From Actinokineospora auranticolor (GTDB lineage: Bacteria; Actinomycetota; Actinomycetes; Mycobacteriales; Pseudonocardiaceae), in the NCBI RefSeq assembly GCF_002934265.1, contig NZ_PTIX01000003.1:310001-374000 (forward strand): a DNA stretch of 64,000 bases. The letters are read 5' to 3'. Shown here piece after piece: positions 1 through 10,741 of this stretch. The position numbers and the translations under genes are program-made. How positions within the stretch are numbered: position 1 is the first letter of the stretch; each line of letters opens with the position of its first letter. Below the pieces are notes generated by a model. It did no database searches. It was not told the DNA's origin and worked only from the letters and a program-made list of their open reading frames with translations.

Positions 1-184
1 AGACGAACTCGGCGAGCCCGTCGTCGATGCGCATGGTGTCCCCACCGTCTTGCCTGCCCCGCCAAGTCTTGGAGATCTTCCCGGGTCCGAGGACCGCCGC
101 CACCTCCGCCACCGTGCTGGTGTGGTCGAGGCCCAGCACGGTCCGCGTGGTCATGAGGTCGACGAAGAAGTCCAGATCGCTCAC
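1..184 (-). CDS. Partial gene of unknown function, runs off the left edge
   Basis: The minus strand is open from a GTG at 184 to the window edge, giving 61 residues that begin VSDLDFFVDLMTTRTVLGLD and contain a region reading VAAVLGPGKISKTW before ending in GLAEFV. Codon third positions are strongly G/C, as expected for real coding here. The pattern, a short helix and then a 'LG...DYGL.EF'-like strand, resembles small cytoplasmic actinobacterial proteins often found near toxin or immunity genes, but I do not recognise the family with confidence. No clear ribosome binding site precedes the GTG, so the true start may lie further right. The C-terminus is missing. Confidence 0.5.
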   Translation of the reverse strand, partial: MSDLDFFVDLMTTRTVLGLDHTSTVAEVAAVLGPGKISKTWRGRQDGGDTMRIDDGLAEFV

Positions 185-253
185 CAGGCCAGGGTCGCAG
201 TGGGGGGTCGGTGATCGCGTGCGAGCTCGGTTACCGGCGGGTAGGGTCTGGGC

Positions 254-1393
254 ATGCTCGACATCGTGCTGTTCGGGGCGACCGGCTTCACCGGCGGGCT
301 CACCGCCGAATACCTGGCCCGGCACGCCCCGCCGACGCTGCGCTGGGCGATCGCGGGGCGGGATCGGGCCAAGTTGGCTGCGGTGCGCGACCGGCTCGGG
401 TTGCCCGAGCTGGAACTACTCGTTGCGGACGCGGGGGACCCCGCGTCGTTGAAGGCGGTCGCGGAGTCCACGCGGGTTGTCGTGAGCACGGTTGGGCCTT
501 ACCTGACGCACGGGGAGCCGTTGGTCGCCGCGTGCGCGGAGGCGGGCACCGACTACCTCGACCTCACCGGCGAGCCCGAGTTCGTCGACCGCGTCTACCT
601 GGGACACCACGCCCGCGCAGTGGAGACCGGCGCGCGGATCGTGCACTCCGCGGGCTTCGACTCGATCCCGTACGACCTGGGCGTGTACTTCACGGTCAAG
701 CAGCTGCCCCGGGACGTGCCGATCACCGTCGAGGGCTTCTTCCGCGCGTCCGCCGCCATCTCGGGCGGCACCTTCCACTCCGCCGTCCTGGTCATGTCCC
801 GCCTGCGCGAGGCGTCCAGGCTCGCGACCCAGCGCCGCCGCGCGGAGGGCAGGCCCGCCGGGCGGCGGGTGCGGGGCATGAAGGTCCGGCCCCGGCGGGT
901 GGACGAGCTGGCGCTGTGGGGGCTGCCCGCGCCGACGATCGACCCGCTGGTCGTGCTGCGGTCCGCCCGCGCGCTGGAGTCGTACGGACCGGACTTCCGA
1001 TACGGCCACTACCTGGGGATCAAGCGCTTGCCGTCGGTCGTGGGACTGGTCGGCGGGGTGGCCGCGGTGGCGGGCCTGGCGCAGGTCCCGTTCACTCGCG
1101 ACTGGCTGCTGTCCCGGCGCGAGGCGGGCACCGGCCCGAGCCCCGAACAGCGCGCCAAGTCCTGGTTCAAGGTCACCTTCCTGGCCCGCGCGGGCACCGA
1201 GCGCATCACCACCGAGGTCACCGGCGGCGACCCCGGCTACGACGAGACCGCCAAGATGCTCGGCGAGTCGGCCCTGTGCCTCGCCCTGGACGACCTGCCC
1301 GCCACCGCGGGCCAGGTGACCACCGCGGTCGCCATGGGCGACGCCCTCCTGGACCGGTTGGTGGCGGCCGGGATCCGGTTCGCGGTGCGCTGA
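254..1393 (+). CDS. Saccharopine dehydrogenase-like NAD(P)-binding reductase
   Basis: This 379-residue protein opens with a Rossmann nucleotide-binding loop (VLFGATGFTGGLTAEYLA, residues 5-22) followed by the AGRDRAKL motif, the signature of the saccharopine dehydrogenase NADP-binding family. Members of about this size in actinobacteria include the mycobacterial trans-acting enoyl reductases that act on polyketide or lipid intermediates. The substrate cannot be read from sequence here and no polyketide genes are adjacent. Mid-protein motifs GEPEFV and HSAGFDSIPYDLG fit the family. The ATG at 254 sits just after a weak GGGTCTGGG stretch and is the first plausible start. It appears monocistronic. 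Confidence 0.85.
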   Translation: MLDIVLFGATGFTGGLTAEYLARHAPPTLRWAIAGRDRAKLAAVRDRLGLPELELLVADAGDPASLKAVAESTRVVVSTVGPYLTHGEPLVAACAEAGTDYLDLTGEPEFVDRVYLGHHARAVETGARIVHSAGFDSIPYDLGVYFTVKQLPRDVPITVEGFFRASAAISGGTFHSAVLVMSRLREASRLATQRRRAEGRPAGRRVRGMKVRPRRVDELALWGLPAPTIDPLVVLRSARALESYGPDFRYGHYLGIKRLPSVVGLVGGVAAVAGLAQVPFTRDWLLSRREAGTGPSPEQRAKSWFKVTFLARAGTERITTEVTGGDPGYDETAKMLGESALCLALDDLPATAGQVTTAVAMGDALLDRLVAAGIRFAVR

Positions 1394-1487
1394 CCGTCCG
1401 GTGTGGAGTCGTTCGTCCGGGTGGTGTGACCGCCCGGGTGGGTGACGTCCGGAGTGGGCGGTCGCGGGACGGGCTAAAGGTGTTCGT

Positions 1488-1934
1488 ATGACCGCGAAAG
1501 CACGCAGATGCGCAGGTGTCCTGGCCGCGACCGCAACCATGACGGCCCTGGCGGCGTCCCCGGCCACCGCCGCCGTGGATCCGGGGTGGTACCACCTCCG
1601 CTCCACCGTCCGGGGGACCTGCGTCCCCAACACGGTCCCGACGACCCTCCAGGGCTGCGGCGGCACGGACACCGCCTGGGTCGTGGACACCGACGGCACC
1701 ACCGGCTACCGCATCTCCTACGACGGCCAGTGCCTCAACAGCGCGCAGGACAAGGTGTGGCTGTCGTCGTGCGACACGGGCACCCAGTACTGGGACATCC
1801 AGCTCACCCAGTCCGGCACCGCGCTCAAGCTGACCAACGTCTCCGGCCGCGTCCTGTCCGTCTCCGCCGCCAAGGTCCTCACCGTCAAGCCGACGGGCGC
1901 CGCTGAGCAGTCCTGGACCCTTGTGCCGCTCTGA
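1488..1934 (+). CDS. Secreted ricin-type beta-trefoil lectin domain protein
   Basis: The 148-residue product starts with a classical Sec signal peptide: a basic stretch (MTAKARRC), a hydrophobic alanine-rich core and a cleavage region ASPATAA around residue 28. The mature part of about 120 residues shows repeated small-strand motifs with paired cysteines (TCVPN, LQGCG, QCLNS, LSSCD) and a final QSWTLVPL, typical of a single ricin-like beta-trefoil, although the QxW triplets are degenerate. Such domains bind carbohydrate and usually accompany an enzyme; this one stands alone, so it may be a cell-surface or secreted sugar-binding protein. The gene is probably transcribed alone. Confidence 0.75.
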   Translation: MTAKARRCAGVLAATATMTALAASPATAAVDPGWYHLRSTVRGTCVPNTVPTTLQGCGGTDTAWVVDTDGTTGYRISYDGQCLNSAQDKVWLSSCDTGTQYWDIQLTQSGTALKLTNVSGRVLSVSAAKVLTVKPTGAAEQSWTLVPL

Positions 1935-1940
1935 TCCGAC

Positions 1941-1977
1941 CCCGGCGGGAGCCGCCTCCCCGGCGGCTTCAGCCGGG
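1941..1977. terminator. Shared hairpin between convergent genes
   Basis: A nested inverted repeat (outer CCCGGC/GCCGGG, inner GCCGCC/GGCGGC) lies between the lectin stop codon and the stop codon of the opposing gene, overlapping the 3' end of the latter. There is no U-tract. It probably serves as a two-way terminator. Confidence 0.4.
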
Positions 1978-2628
1978 CAGTTCGGCGGCGGCGTCCACGG
2001 CCATCCGCATGAGCCCGGGGTCGGGTTTCCCGGACACCACCGCCCCCTCGGCCACGACCAGCAGGTCCCGTTTCGGGCGCGACCGGTACGGGGTGCCGGT
2101 GAACCGCACACCCTGCCCCTCCAGCAGGTCGAACCCGATCGACTTGACGCTGCCGGTGCCGTCGCGGTCGATCAGCCGCCGCAGGTCGCCGGTGTCGCCG
2201 CTGCCGCGCATCCGGACCCAGGACACGGACACGACGAAGGTGCCGCCGTCGGGGGCGGCGAGGGTGAACAGGGTGCGCTCCAGGGAGCGGCACGGGTTGC
2301 GGAGGAAGAACTCGCGCACCTGCCCGTAGGAGTTCACCGCGCAGTTCGCGGCCTGCTCGGTGGCTTCCCGGACCTGCTTGAGCCGCATCCGCCGCCACGA
2401 CTTGTCCGACTCCGACTTGCGGGCTCGCCGGGTGTTCCCCCGCGCAGCCTGTCCGCCCGCCTGCTCGACAGCGGCTTGGCCCGCGGCCTCGACCGCCGCT
2501 CCCGTGGCCGCCCCACCGGTTCCGTTCGCCACGGCCAGCGCGATGGCCGCGCCGGTGACCGTGACCCCGGCACCGCCCTTGACGGTCCAACGCCCACCCG
2601 CATCGCGCGGTTGGTTCCACCAACCCAT
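1969..2628 (-). CDS. Membrane-anchored hypothetical protein
   Basis: The product has 219 residues. Residues about 18-40 form an alanine/glycine-rich hydrophobic stretch (VTVTGAAIALAVANG), next comes a basic low-complexity linker, and then a compact C-terminal domain beginning near residue 95 (NCAVNSYGQVREFFLRNPC) with two cysteines and strands such as GGTFVVSVSWVRM. I recall similar proteins only as uncharacterised Pseudonocardiaceae proteins, so no function is assigned. The single hydrophobic segment and cytoplasm-like C-terminal domain suggest membrane attachment. It is convergent with the lectin gene and stands apart from the sdh operon, whose terminator lies about 130 bases away. Confidence 0.7.
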   Translation of the reverse strand: MGWWNQPRDAGGRWTVKGGAGVTVTGAAIALAVANGTGGAATGAAVEAAGQAAVEQAGGQAARGNTRRARKSESDKSWRRMRLKQVREATEQAANCAVNSYGQVREFFLRNPCRSLERTLFTLAAPDGGTFVVSVSWVRMRGSGDTGDLRRLIDRDGTGSVKSIGFDLLEGQGVRFTGTPYRSRPKRDLLVVAEGAVVSGKPDPGLMRMAVDAAAELPG

Positions 2629-2760
2629 GTCAGCCCCCTTGTCCCAGCCGCGCAGGTTGCCAGGGCTGTCGGGGAAGCGGGCGGTTTTCGGTGTCGTTCA
2701 CCCGATTGAGCAACGGCAGGCGTCGAACTCCGCCCCGGTGCTGTGTTGCCGTGCAAAGAA

Positions 2761-2795
2761 AGAGGCCGTGGACCCCGGCGGGATCCACGGCCTCT
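2761..2795 (-). terminator. Terminator of the sdhCDAB operon
   Basis: A perfect 12-bp stem (AGAGGCCGTGGA / TCCACGGCCTCT) with an 11-base loop begins 15 bases beyond the sdhB stop codon. Read on the minus strand it is followed by a T-containing stretch (TTTCTTTGC). This is the clearest intrinsic terminator on the left side of the window. Confidence 0.85.
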
Positions 2796-2809
2796 CGTGT
2801 GCGAGTCGG

Positions 2810-3594
2810 TCAGCGGCGGAAGAGCAGGGCGCGCTTGACTTCCTGGATGGCCTTGGTGACCTGGATGCCTCGGGGGCACGCGTCGGTGCAGTTGAACGTC
2901 GTGCGGCACCGCCAGACACCCTCGGCGTCGTTGAGGATGTCGAGGCGTTCCTCGGCTCCCTCGTCGCGGGAGTCGAAGATGAAGCGGTGGGCGTTGACGA
3001 TGGCCGCCGGGCCGAAGTAGCTGCCCTCGTTCCAGAACACCGGGCACGAGGTGGTGCAGCAGGCGCACAGGATGCACTTGGTGGTGTCGTCGAAGCGCTC
3101 GCGGTCGGCGGCCGACTGGATGCGTTCGCGCGTGGGTTCGTTGCCGTAGGTGATGAGGAACGGCTTGACCGCGCGGAACGCCTCCATGAAGGGCTCCATG
3201 TCGACCAGCAGGTCCTTGTTCACCGGCAGGCCCTTGATCGGCGCCACGGTGATCGTGGTGTGCTTGCCGCCGCCCGCCAGCAGGTCCTTCACCAGCACCT
3301 TGCACGCCAGCCGGTTGACGCCGTTGATCTGCATGGCGTCGGAGCCGCAGATGCCGTGCGCGCACGACCGGCGGAAGGTCAGCGTGCCGTCGAGGTACCA
3401 CTTGACGTAGTGCAGCAGGTTCAGCACGCGGTCGGTGGGCAGCGCGGGCACCCCGAAGGACTCCCAGCGCGGCTCCGAGTCCGTCTCGGGGTTGAACCGC
3501 TGGACCCGCACCGTCACGGTGACCGCGCCATCGGGCACGGGGGGCTGGTCGCCGCGCTTGCCGGTCGCGGTCCGCTCAGAAGTCACCGCAGTCA

Positions 3595-3595
<1 letters not shown>
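2810..3595 (-). CDS. sdhB: Succinate dehydrogenase iron-sulfur subunit
   Basis: SdhB (261 residues) passes electrons from the flavin of SdhA to quinone through three iron-sulfur centres at the cytoplasmic membrane face. The ligands are visible: the [2Fe-2S] set C78, C83, D86, C98 (SCAHGICGSD); the [4Fe-4S] set C174, C177, C180, C184 followed by proline; and the [3Fe-4S]-type set C230, C236, C240. An open frame extends far upstream, but that is sdhA read out of frame. The ATG at 3595 overlaps the sdhA stop codon (TGATG), which fixes the start and implies translational coupling. It is the last gene of sdhCDAB, followed by a strong terminator. Confidence 0.97.
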
Positions 3596-5358
<1,763 letters not shown>

Positions 5359-5392
5359 CGGATCTACCGCTTCTTCCAGGTGGTGGTGCGCG

Positions 5393-5803
5393 TCAGTTGG
5401 CCGGGATCGTGGCGTCGAAGGTGAAGATGACGTAGCTGCCCAGCGCCAGGATCAGCACCATCGACACGTACAGCATGATCTTCAGCCAGAACCGGGTGCT
5501 GTCCTTGCGCGCGTAGTCGTTGATCACCGTGCGCAACCCGTTGCCGCCGTGGATCTCGGCCAGCCACAGCATGGCCAGGTCCCAGAACTGCCAGAACGGG
5601 CTCGACCAGCGGCCCGCGACGAAGGCGAAGTTGATCCGGTGCACGCCGCCGTCGAGGATGTTCATGATGAACAGGTGCCCGAGCACCAGCACGATCAGCG
5701 CCAGCCCCGAGATGCGCATGAACAGCCAGCTGATCATCTCGAAGTTGCCGCGGCGCGCGGCCGGGCGGCGGGGCGAGCGGGGCTTGTCCAGTGCGAGAGT
5801 CAT
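5393..5803 (-). CDS. sdhD: Succinate dehydrogenase hydrophobic anchor subunit
   Basis: The 136-residue protein has three predicted membrane helices: ISWLFMRISGLALIVLVLGHLFIMN near residues 24-48, a segment around residues 70-85, and LKIMLYVSMVLILALGSYVIF near 107-127. The motif RISGL...LGHLF carries a histidine in the position expected for haem b or quinone-site residues of SdhD. A proline/arginine-rich cytoplasmic N-terminus precedes the first helix. It lies one base after sdhC and before sdhA, so its role as complex II membrane anchor is well supported by position as well as sequence. Confidence 0.93.
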   Translation of the reverse strand: MTLALDKPRSPRRPAARRGNFEMISWLFMRISGLALIVLVLGHLFIMNILDGGVHRINFAFVAGRWSSPFWQFWDLAMLWLAEIHGGNGLRTVINDYARKDSTRFWLKIMLYVSMVLILALGSYVIFTFDATIPAN

Positions 5804-5804
5804 C

Positions 5805-6236
5805 TCAGTTGCCCCCGAACATCTCGCGCACGGTGCGCTCCATCATGAAGTACGCACCGGGGACCATGACCACGACCCAGATGCCCAGGATCGTCCACAG
5901 CATCGGCTTCTGCAGGCGCGGTCCCCTGGACCAGAAGTCCACCAGCATGACCCGCAGGCCGTTGAGCGCGTGGTAGAGCACGGCGCCCACCAGGCCGACC
6001 TCGATGAGGTTCACGATCGGGGTCTTGTAGGTCTCGATGACCTCGTCGTAGGCGTTCGGCGATACCCGCACCAGAGCGGTGTCGAGCACGTGCGCGAACA
6101 GGAAGAAGAAGGTGAGCACCCCGGTGATCCGGTGCGCGACCCAGGACCACATGCCCGGGTCGCCGCGGTAGAGCGTCCCGGTGCGCCGGGACCCGCGGGC
6201 CGCCACCTTCTCGGTGGCGCTGGCCGATTCGGACAT
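5805..6236 (-). CDS. sdhC: Succinate dehydrogenase cytochrome b556 subunit
   Basis: SdhC (143 residues) is the first gene of the operon. Three membrane helices are visible: HRITGVLTFFFLFAHVLDTA (residues 35-54), IVNLIEVGLVGAVLYHALNG (73-92) and MLWTILGIWVVVMVPGAYFM (112-131). The HRITGV motif and the histidines in FFLFAHVLD and YHALNG are the usual quinone-site and haem-ligand positions. The frame is open for another 77 codons upstream, but the ATG at 6236 begins the conserved part and the upstream sequence is proline-rich and non-homologous. The 640-base gap on its 5' side must hold the operon promoter. Confidence 0.93.
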   Translation of the reverse strand: MSESASATEKVAARGSRRTGTLYRGDPGMWSWVAHRITGVLTFFFLFAHVLDTALVRVSPNAYDEVIETYKTPIVNLIEVGLVGAVLYHALNGLRVMLVDFWSRGPRLQKPMLWTILGIWVVVMVPGAYFMMERTVREMFGGN

Positions 6237-6877
6237 CGGTATCGGGCCTCCACGTCGCTGATGGACCAGTCTGGAACCTGTCTGGTGGACAAGCCGCGCC
6301 CGTGCTGGTACCGCACACGAAACGGGCTTGACTGAAGGGATGCTAGACCCGACGAGTCGGGCACACCCAACCCGCCGATCCCCTCTGTGACGGACGAGAC
6401 ACGGCCTCCGGGCCCGTCCCCCGCTGGTGGGGCCCCTACCGCCCGAACCGGTCCGCGTGTTGGTCACCGCGCGTCACGGAGGTGCCGGTGACCACCGTGT
6501 CGGGCGATGCCGAGATCGGGTCGAGACTCTGAATCGATCACGCCGCGCCGCGCGAATCCCCGCACCGGGCCTTATCGGTGACCGCACCGTGTCCACTCAG
6601 GACCGCCGGGCACCCGCTCCGGTCATCCGCCGCCACCCGGAGGTGTCCTCGAGTGGCCACGGTGGGTGGTGTGAATCAACAATTGGGTTACGCCCTGGAC
6701 GGTACGCCGGAAAGCGCCGTACCGGGGAGTACGGTCCTGCGGCAACGCCGTGCGGCGCCCGTCACGCGGCGCGCGGACCGGGGAAGACGAAGACGACTCA
6801 GCCACTGAGCCGACAACTCCAACACTGCCGAGAAACCGAACGACTGCCGACTCTGTCGGATCCGGAAGGAGAAAGCC
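6237..6877. promoter_or_regulatory. Long divergent intergenic region between sdhC and the nucleoside importer
   Basis: No convincing gene lies in these 641 bases: open frames on the plus strand are shadows with arginine/serine-rich products. The region must contain the sdhC promoter (minus strand) and the BMP-operon promoter (plus strand). Near the sdh side, ACCAG and CTGGT halves enclose a 12-base spacer at 6267-6288. Nearer the importer, an inverted repeat CGGTAC...GTACCG occurs around 6698-6723. The last 25 bases hold a small CCGA/TCGG hairpin and the AAGGAG ribosome binding site. No known riboswitch fold was recognised. Confidence 0.55.
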
Positions 6878-7948
6878 TTGCGCCGAACGCGAGGAGTTCG
6901 TCTCGCCGCCGCCCTGCTGGCGCTGGGGATCGGCCTGGCCGGGTGCGGTGCGAAGAACAACGACACCGGCAGCGGTGGCGGCACCCCCACCAGCGGCGCC
7001 CCCGCCGCCGGGCTCAAGATCGGCCTGGCCTACGACATCGGCGGCCGCGGCGACCAGTCCTTCAACGACTCCGCCGCGCGCGGCCTGGACAAGGCCAAGA
7101 CGGAGTTCGGCCTCGACGTCAAGGAACTCGAGGCCACCGCGGGCGAGACCGAGGCGCAGAAGGAGGACCGGCTGCGCCAACTCGTCGAGGGCGGCTACAC
7201 CACGGTCGTCGCCGTCGGCTTCGCCTACGCCGAGGCCATCGGCAAGGTCGCCAAGGACTCGCCCGAGGTCAAGTTCGCCATCATCGACGACTTCACCGAC
7301 GGCGTGGACACCGGCGCCAACATCGCCAACCTGACCTTCGCCGAGCAGGAGGGCTCCTTCCTGGTCGGCGTGGCCGCCGCGCTCAAGAGCAAGACCGGCA
7401 ACGTCGGCTTCGTCGGCGGCGTCAACACCCCGCTGATCCAGAAGTTCGAGGTCGGCTACACCGCGGGCGTCAAGGCCGTGAAGGCCGACGCGACGGTGCA
7501 GGTCAAGTACCTGACCCAGCCGCCGGACTTCACCGGCTTCAACGACCCGGCCAAGGGCGAGACCGCCGCCAAGGGCATGTTCGACGCGGGCGCCGACGTC
7601 GTCTACGCGGCCGCGGGCGGCTCCGGCAACGGCGTGTTCAAGACCGCCAAGGCCAACTCGAAGTGGGGCATCGGCGTCGACTCCGACCAGTACAACCAGC
7701 CCGCGCTCGCCGAGGTCAAGGACGTGATCATCACCTCCATGATCAAGGAGGTGGACGTCGCGGTGTACGACTTCATCTCCTCGGTGAAGAACGGCAGCTT
7801 CAAGGCCGGGCAGAAGGTCTACGACCTGAAGGCGGGCGGCATCGACTACGCCACCAGCGGCGGCAAGATCGACGACATCAAGGCCAAGATCGACGAGTAC
7901 AAGGCCAAGATCGTCTCCGGCGAGATCAAGGTCGCCGACAAGAAGTAG
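6878..7948 (+). CDS. BMP-family nucleoside-binding lipoprotein of an ABC transporter
   Basis: This 356-residue solute-binding protein starts at a TTG preceded by GGAAGGAG at ideal distance. The N-terminus is a lipoprotein signal (RLAAALLALGIGLAGCG) whose lipobox LAGC gives a diacylated cysteine near residue 23, followed by a Gly/Ser/Thr linker. The mature domain has Bmp/Med-type motifs (AYDIGGRGDQSFND, VAVGFAYAEAIGKVAK, VGFVGGVNTPLI, GIGVDSDQYNQP) of the PnrA/BmpA family, whose characterised members bind purine and pyrimidine nucleosides. It heads an operon with ATPase, two permeases, cytidine deaminase and thymidine phosphorylase, which makes nucleoside uptake the natural role. Confidence 0.92.
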   Translation: MRRTRGVRLAAALLALGIGLAGCGAKNNDTGSGGGTPTSGAPAAGLKIGLAYDIGGRGDQSFNDSAARGLDKAKTEFGLDVKELEATAGETEAQKEDRLRQLVEGGYTTVVAVGFAYAEAIGKVAKDSPEVKFAIIDDFTDGVDTGANIANLTFAEQEGSFLVGVAAALKSKTGNVGFVGGVNTPLIQKFEVGYTAGVKAVKADATVQVKYLTQPPDFTGFNDPAKGETAAKGMFDAGADVVYAAAGGSGNGVFKTAKANSKWGIGVDSDQYNQPALAEVKDVIITSMIKEVDVAVYDFISSVKNGSFKAGQKVYDLKAGGIDYATSGGKIDDIKAKIDEYKAKIVSGEIKVADKK

Positions 7949-7970
7949 CCGACACCGGCGAGCAGAAGTC

Positions 7971-8012
7971 CCGACGGGCCCGGCGGCGCACCCAGCGGCC
8001 CGGGCCCGTCGG
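7971..8012 (+). terminator. Hairpin between binding-protein and ATPase genes
   Basis: A perfect 12-bp stem (CCGACGGGCCCG / CGGGCCCGTCGG) lies in the 133-base gap after the lipoprotein gene. Such hairpins often cause partial termination or 3'-end protection, so that the binding protein is made in excess over the transporter core. That role is inference. Confidence 0.55.
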
Positions 8013-8081
8013 CTTCGCCCCGGTCGGCCGAGGCGAGGCCCCGCGCTGTCCCCACCCCTGCCAGCGACTAAGGAATCGGCC

Positions 8082-9623
8082 GTGTCAACGGAGCCACCAG
8101 CAGCCGTCGAGCTGACCGGGATCACCAAGCGCTTCCCCGGCGTCATCGCCAACTCCGACGTCAACATCACCGTCCGGGCGGGCACCGTGCACGCCATCGT
8201 CGGGGAGAACGGCGCGGGCAAGTCCACCCTCATGAAGATCCTCTACGGCATGCAACCGCCGGACGAGGGCACCATCGCCGTCAACGGCGCACCCGTGTCG
8301 TTCGGCTCGCCCGCCGACGCCATCCGCGCCGGGATCGGCATGGTGCACCAGCACTTCATGCTCGCCGACAACCTCACCGTCCTGGAGAACGTGGTACTCG
8401 GCAGCGAACCCCGCAAGGGCGTCGCGCTCGACTTCGCCGCCGCCCGCGCCAAGATCCGCGACATCTCCGACGCCTACGGCCTCGGCGTCCACCCCGACCG
8501 GCTGGTCGACGACCTCGGCGTCGGCGAACGGCAGCGGGTCGAGATCCTCAAGGTCCTCTACCGCGGCGCCCGCGTCCTCATCCTCGACGAACCGACCGCC
8601 GTGCTCGTCCCCCAGGAGGTCGACGAGCTGTTCGGCAACCTGCGCGAGCTCAAGGCCGAGGGCCTGACCATCCTGTTCATCTCGCACAAGCTCGACGAGG
8701 TCCTCTCCGTCGCCGACGACATCACCGTCATCCGCCGCGGCACCACCGTCGCCAGCGTCTCGCCCAGCGACGTCACCGCCCGCGAACTCGCCGAACTCAT
8801 GGTCGGCAGCGCCCTGCCCGTACCCGAGCTGCGCGATTCCACCGTCACCGCGAAACCGGTCCTCACCGTCAAGAACCTGACCGTGACCGGCGCCGACGGC
8901 CGACTCGTCCTCGACGACATCTCCTTCACCATCCACGCGGGCGAAGTCCTGGGCATCGCGGGCGTCGAAGGCAACGGGCAGGCCGAACTCGTCGAGGCGC
9001 TGATGGGCATCCACGCCCCCAACGCGGGCCGCGTCACCCTCGGCGACCGCGCGGGGAACCAGCGCGACATCACCCGCGCCTCCACCCGCCACCGCCGCGA
9101 AGCAGGCATGGGCTACATCCCCGAGGACCGCCACCGCCAAGGCGTCCTGCTCGAAGCGTCCCTCTGGGAGAACCGCGTCCTCGGCCACCAGACCCGACCA
9201 CCGAACAACCGCGGCCCGCTGCTCGACCGCAAGGGCGCCAAGGCCGACACCCGCCGCATCGTGTCCGAGTACGACGTGCGCACACCGTCCATCGAGGTCA
9301 ACGCCTCCGCCCTCTCCGGCGGCAACCAGCAGAAACTCATCGTCGGCCGCGAGATGAGCGGACGACCCGTCGTGCTCCTCGCCTCCCACCCCACCCGCGG
9401 CGTCGACGTCGGCGCCCAAGCCGCCATCTGGGACCACATCCGCCGCGCCCGCGCCCAGGAACTGGCCGTGCTGCTCATCTCCGCCGACCTCGACGAGCTG
9501 ATCGGCATGTCCGACACCCTCGCGGTGATCCTGCGCGGCAGGTTCGTCGCCGAGTACGACCCCAGGACCGTGACCCCGGAGCAGCTCGGCTCCGCGATGA
9601 CCGGCGCGGGGAAGGAAGGCTGA
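8082..9623 (+). CDS. Nucleoside ABC transporter ATP-binding protein (duplicated ATPase)
   Basis: The 513-residue protein has two fused ATPase halves, as in sugar and nucleoside importers of the RbsA/YufO type. The first half carries Walker A GENGAGKST (about residue 42), a family signature variant LGVGERQRVEILK and Walker B VLILDEPTAVL. The second half has the degenerate Walker A GVEGNGQAEL, the signature SGGNQQK and a Walker B-like region VVLLASHPTRGVD in which the usual DEP is replaced by SHP. The second site is therefore probably catalytically weak, normal for this family. Its stop codon overlaps the start of the first permease (TGATG). Confidence 0.95.
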   Translation: MSTEPPAAVELTGITKRFPGVIANSDVNITVRAGTVHAIVGENGAGKSTLMKILYGMQPPDEGTIAVNGAPVSFGSPADAIRAGIGMVHQHFMLADNLTVLENVVLGSEPRKGVALDFAAARAKIRDISDAYGLGVHPDRLVDDLGVGERQRVEILKVLYRGARVLILDEPTAVLVPQEVDELFGNLRELKAEGLTILFISHKLDEVLSVADDITVIRRGTTVASVSPSDVTARELAELMVGSALPVPELRDSTVTAKPVLTVKNLTVTGADGRLVLDDISFTIHAGEVLGIAGVEGNGQAELVEALMGIHAPNAGRVTLGDRAGNQRDITRASTRHRREAGMGYIPEDRHRQGVLLEASLWENRVLGHQTRPPNNRGPLLDRKGAKADTRRIVSEYDVRTPSIEVNASALSGGNQQKLIVGREMSGRPVVLLASHPTRGVDVGAQAAIWDHIRRARAQELAVLLISADLDELIGMSDTLAVILRGRFVAEYDPRTVTPEQLGSAMTGAGKEG

Positions 9624-10741
9624 TGCGCAAACTCACCCCCCGGTCCGTCCTGCTCGGACTCGCCGCCCCCGTCGGCGCGCTGGTCTTCGCCGCCGTCGTC
9701 TCCGCGATCATCCTCGCCGTCACCGGGCACGCCCCCACCGACGCCGTCGACGCCATGGCCCGCGCCGCCGAACGACCCCGCACCCTGGTCAACGCCGTCA
9801 ACAGCGCCACCTACTACTACCTGGCCGCCGTCGCCGTCGCGATCGGCTTCCGGATGAAGCTGTTCAACATCGGCGTCGACGGCCAGTACCGGCTCGCCGC
9901 CCTGCTCTCCGCCGCCCTCGCGGGCGCGGCCTTCATGGAGCAACTGCCCTCGTTCCTGCGCATCACCGTGACCATCGTCGTCGCGATGCTCGTCGGCGCC
10001 GCCTGGGCCGGGCTCGCCGCGCTGCTCAAGGTCACCCGCGGCGTGTCCGAGGTGATCTCCACGATCATGCTCAACGCCGTCGCCACCTACCTGGTGTCCT
10101 ACCTGAACCGGCCGGAGCGGCTCGCGGTCAGCACCGCGGGCAGCAACAACATCGGCACCCCGAAGATCACCGAGGGCGGCCAGGTCGCCGGGTTCACCGT
10201 CGAGGGCTCCTCGTCGAAGCTGTTCGGGCTGATCTTCCTCGCCGCCGCCGTCGGGGTGCTCTACTGGTTCGTGCTCTCCCGCACCCGCTTCGGCTTCGAG
10301 CTCAAGGCCACCGGCCTCTCCGAATCCGCGGCCGTGGCCAGCGGCGTCAACGTCAAGAAGATGGTGGTGCTGTCCATGCTGCTCTCCGGCGCCGTCGCCG
10401 GACTGGTCGGCATGCCGCAACTGCTCGGCTCCTCCTACAGCTACTCCCTCGACTTCCCCGCCGGGCTCGGGTTCATCGGCATCGCCGTCGCCCTCCTCGG
10501 CCGCAACCACCCGATCGGCATGGCCATCGCCGCGCTGCTGTGGGGTTTCCTGGCCAACACGGCCAACTCCTTCGACACCTCCGGCATCCCGCGCGAGATC
10601 GTCGACATCATGCAGGGCGTCATCGTGCTCTCCGTGGTCGTCGCCTACGAACTCGTCCGCCGCTACCGGGTGCGCGCCGAACAGCACGCCGTCGGCGGGG
10701 CGCTGGGCCGCACCAAGACCCTCGAGGAGGTGTCGTCGTGA
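9623..10741 (+). CDS. Nucleoside ABC transporter permease, first subunit
   Basis: This 372-residue integral membrane protein has about eight to ten hydrophobic segments and the branched-chain amino acid/ribose permease fold (BPD_transp_2). Family motifs include FNIGVDGQYRLAALLSA near residue 73 and GLGFIGIAVALLGRNHPIGM near residue 285. It corresponds to YufP-type subunits of nucleoside importers. The start overlaps the ATPase stop codon, and its own stop overlaps the next permease start as GTGA, so the transporter subunits should be translationally coupled in fixed ratio. Confidence 0.93.
   Translation: MRKLTPRSVLLGLAAPVGALVFAAVVSAIILAVTGHAPTDAVDAMARAAERPRTLVNAVNSATYYYLAAVAVAIGFRMKLFNIGVDGQYRLAALLSAALAGAAFMEQLPSFLRITVTIVVAMLVGAAWAGLAALLKVTRGVSEVISTIMLNAVATYLVSYLNRPERLAVSTAGSNNIGTPKITEGGQVAGFTVEGSSSKLFGLIFLAAAVGVLYWFVLSRTRFGFELKATGLSESAAVASGVNVKKMVVLSMLLSGAVAGLVGMPQLLGSSYSYSLDFPAGLGFIGIAVALLGRNHPIGMAIAALLWGFLANTANSFDTSGIPREIVDIMQGVIVLSVVVAYELVRRYRVRAEQHAVGGALGRTKTLEEVSS

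Noticed and set aside
6237-6877. Riboswitch (purine or other) upstream of the nucleoside importer
   Set aside because: No conserved purine, preQ1 or other core sequence was recognised; only small inverted repeats are present.
6427-8115. Long plus-strand open frame of about 560 codons across the BMP gene
   Set aside because: Product is Arg/Gly-rich and out of frame with the clear lipoprotein gene; typical high-GC shadow.
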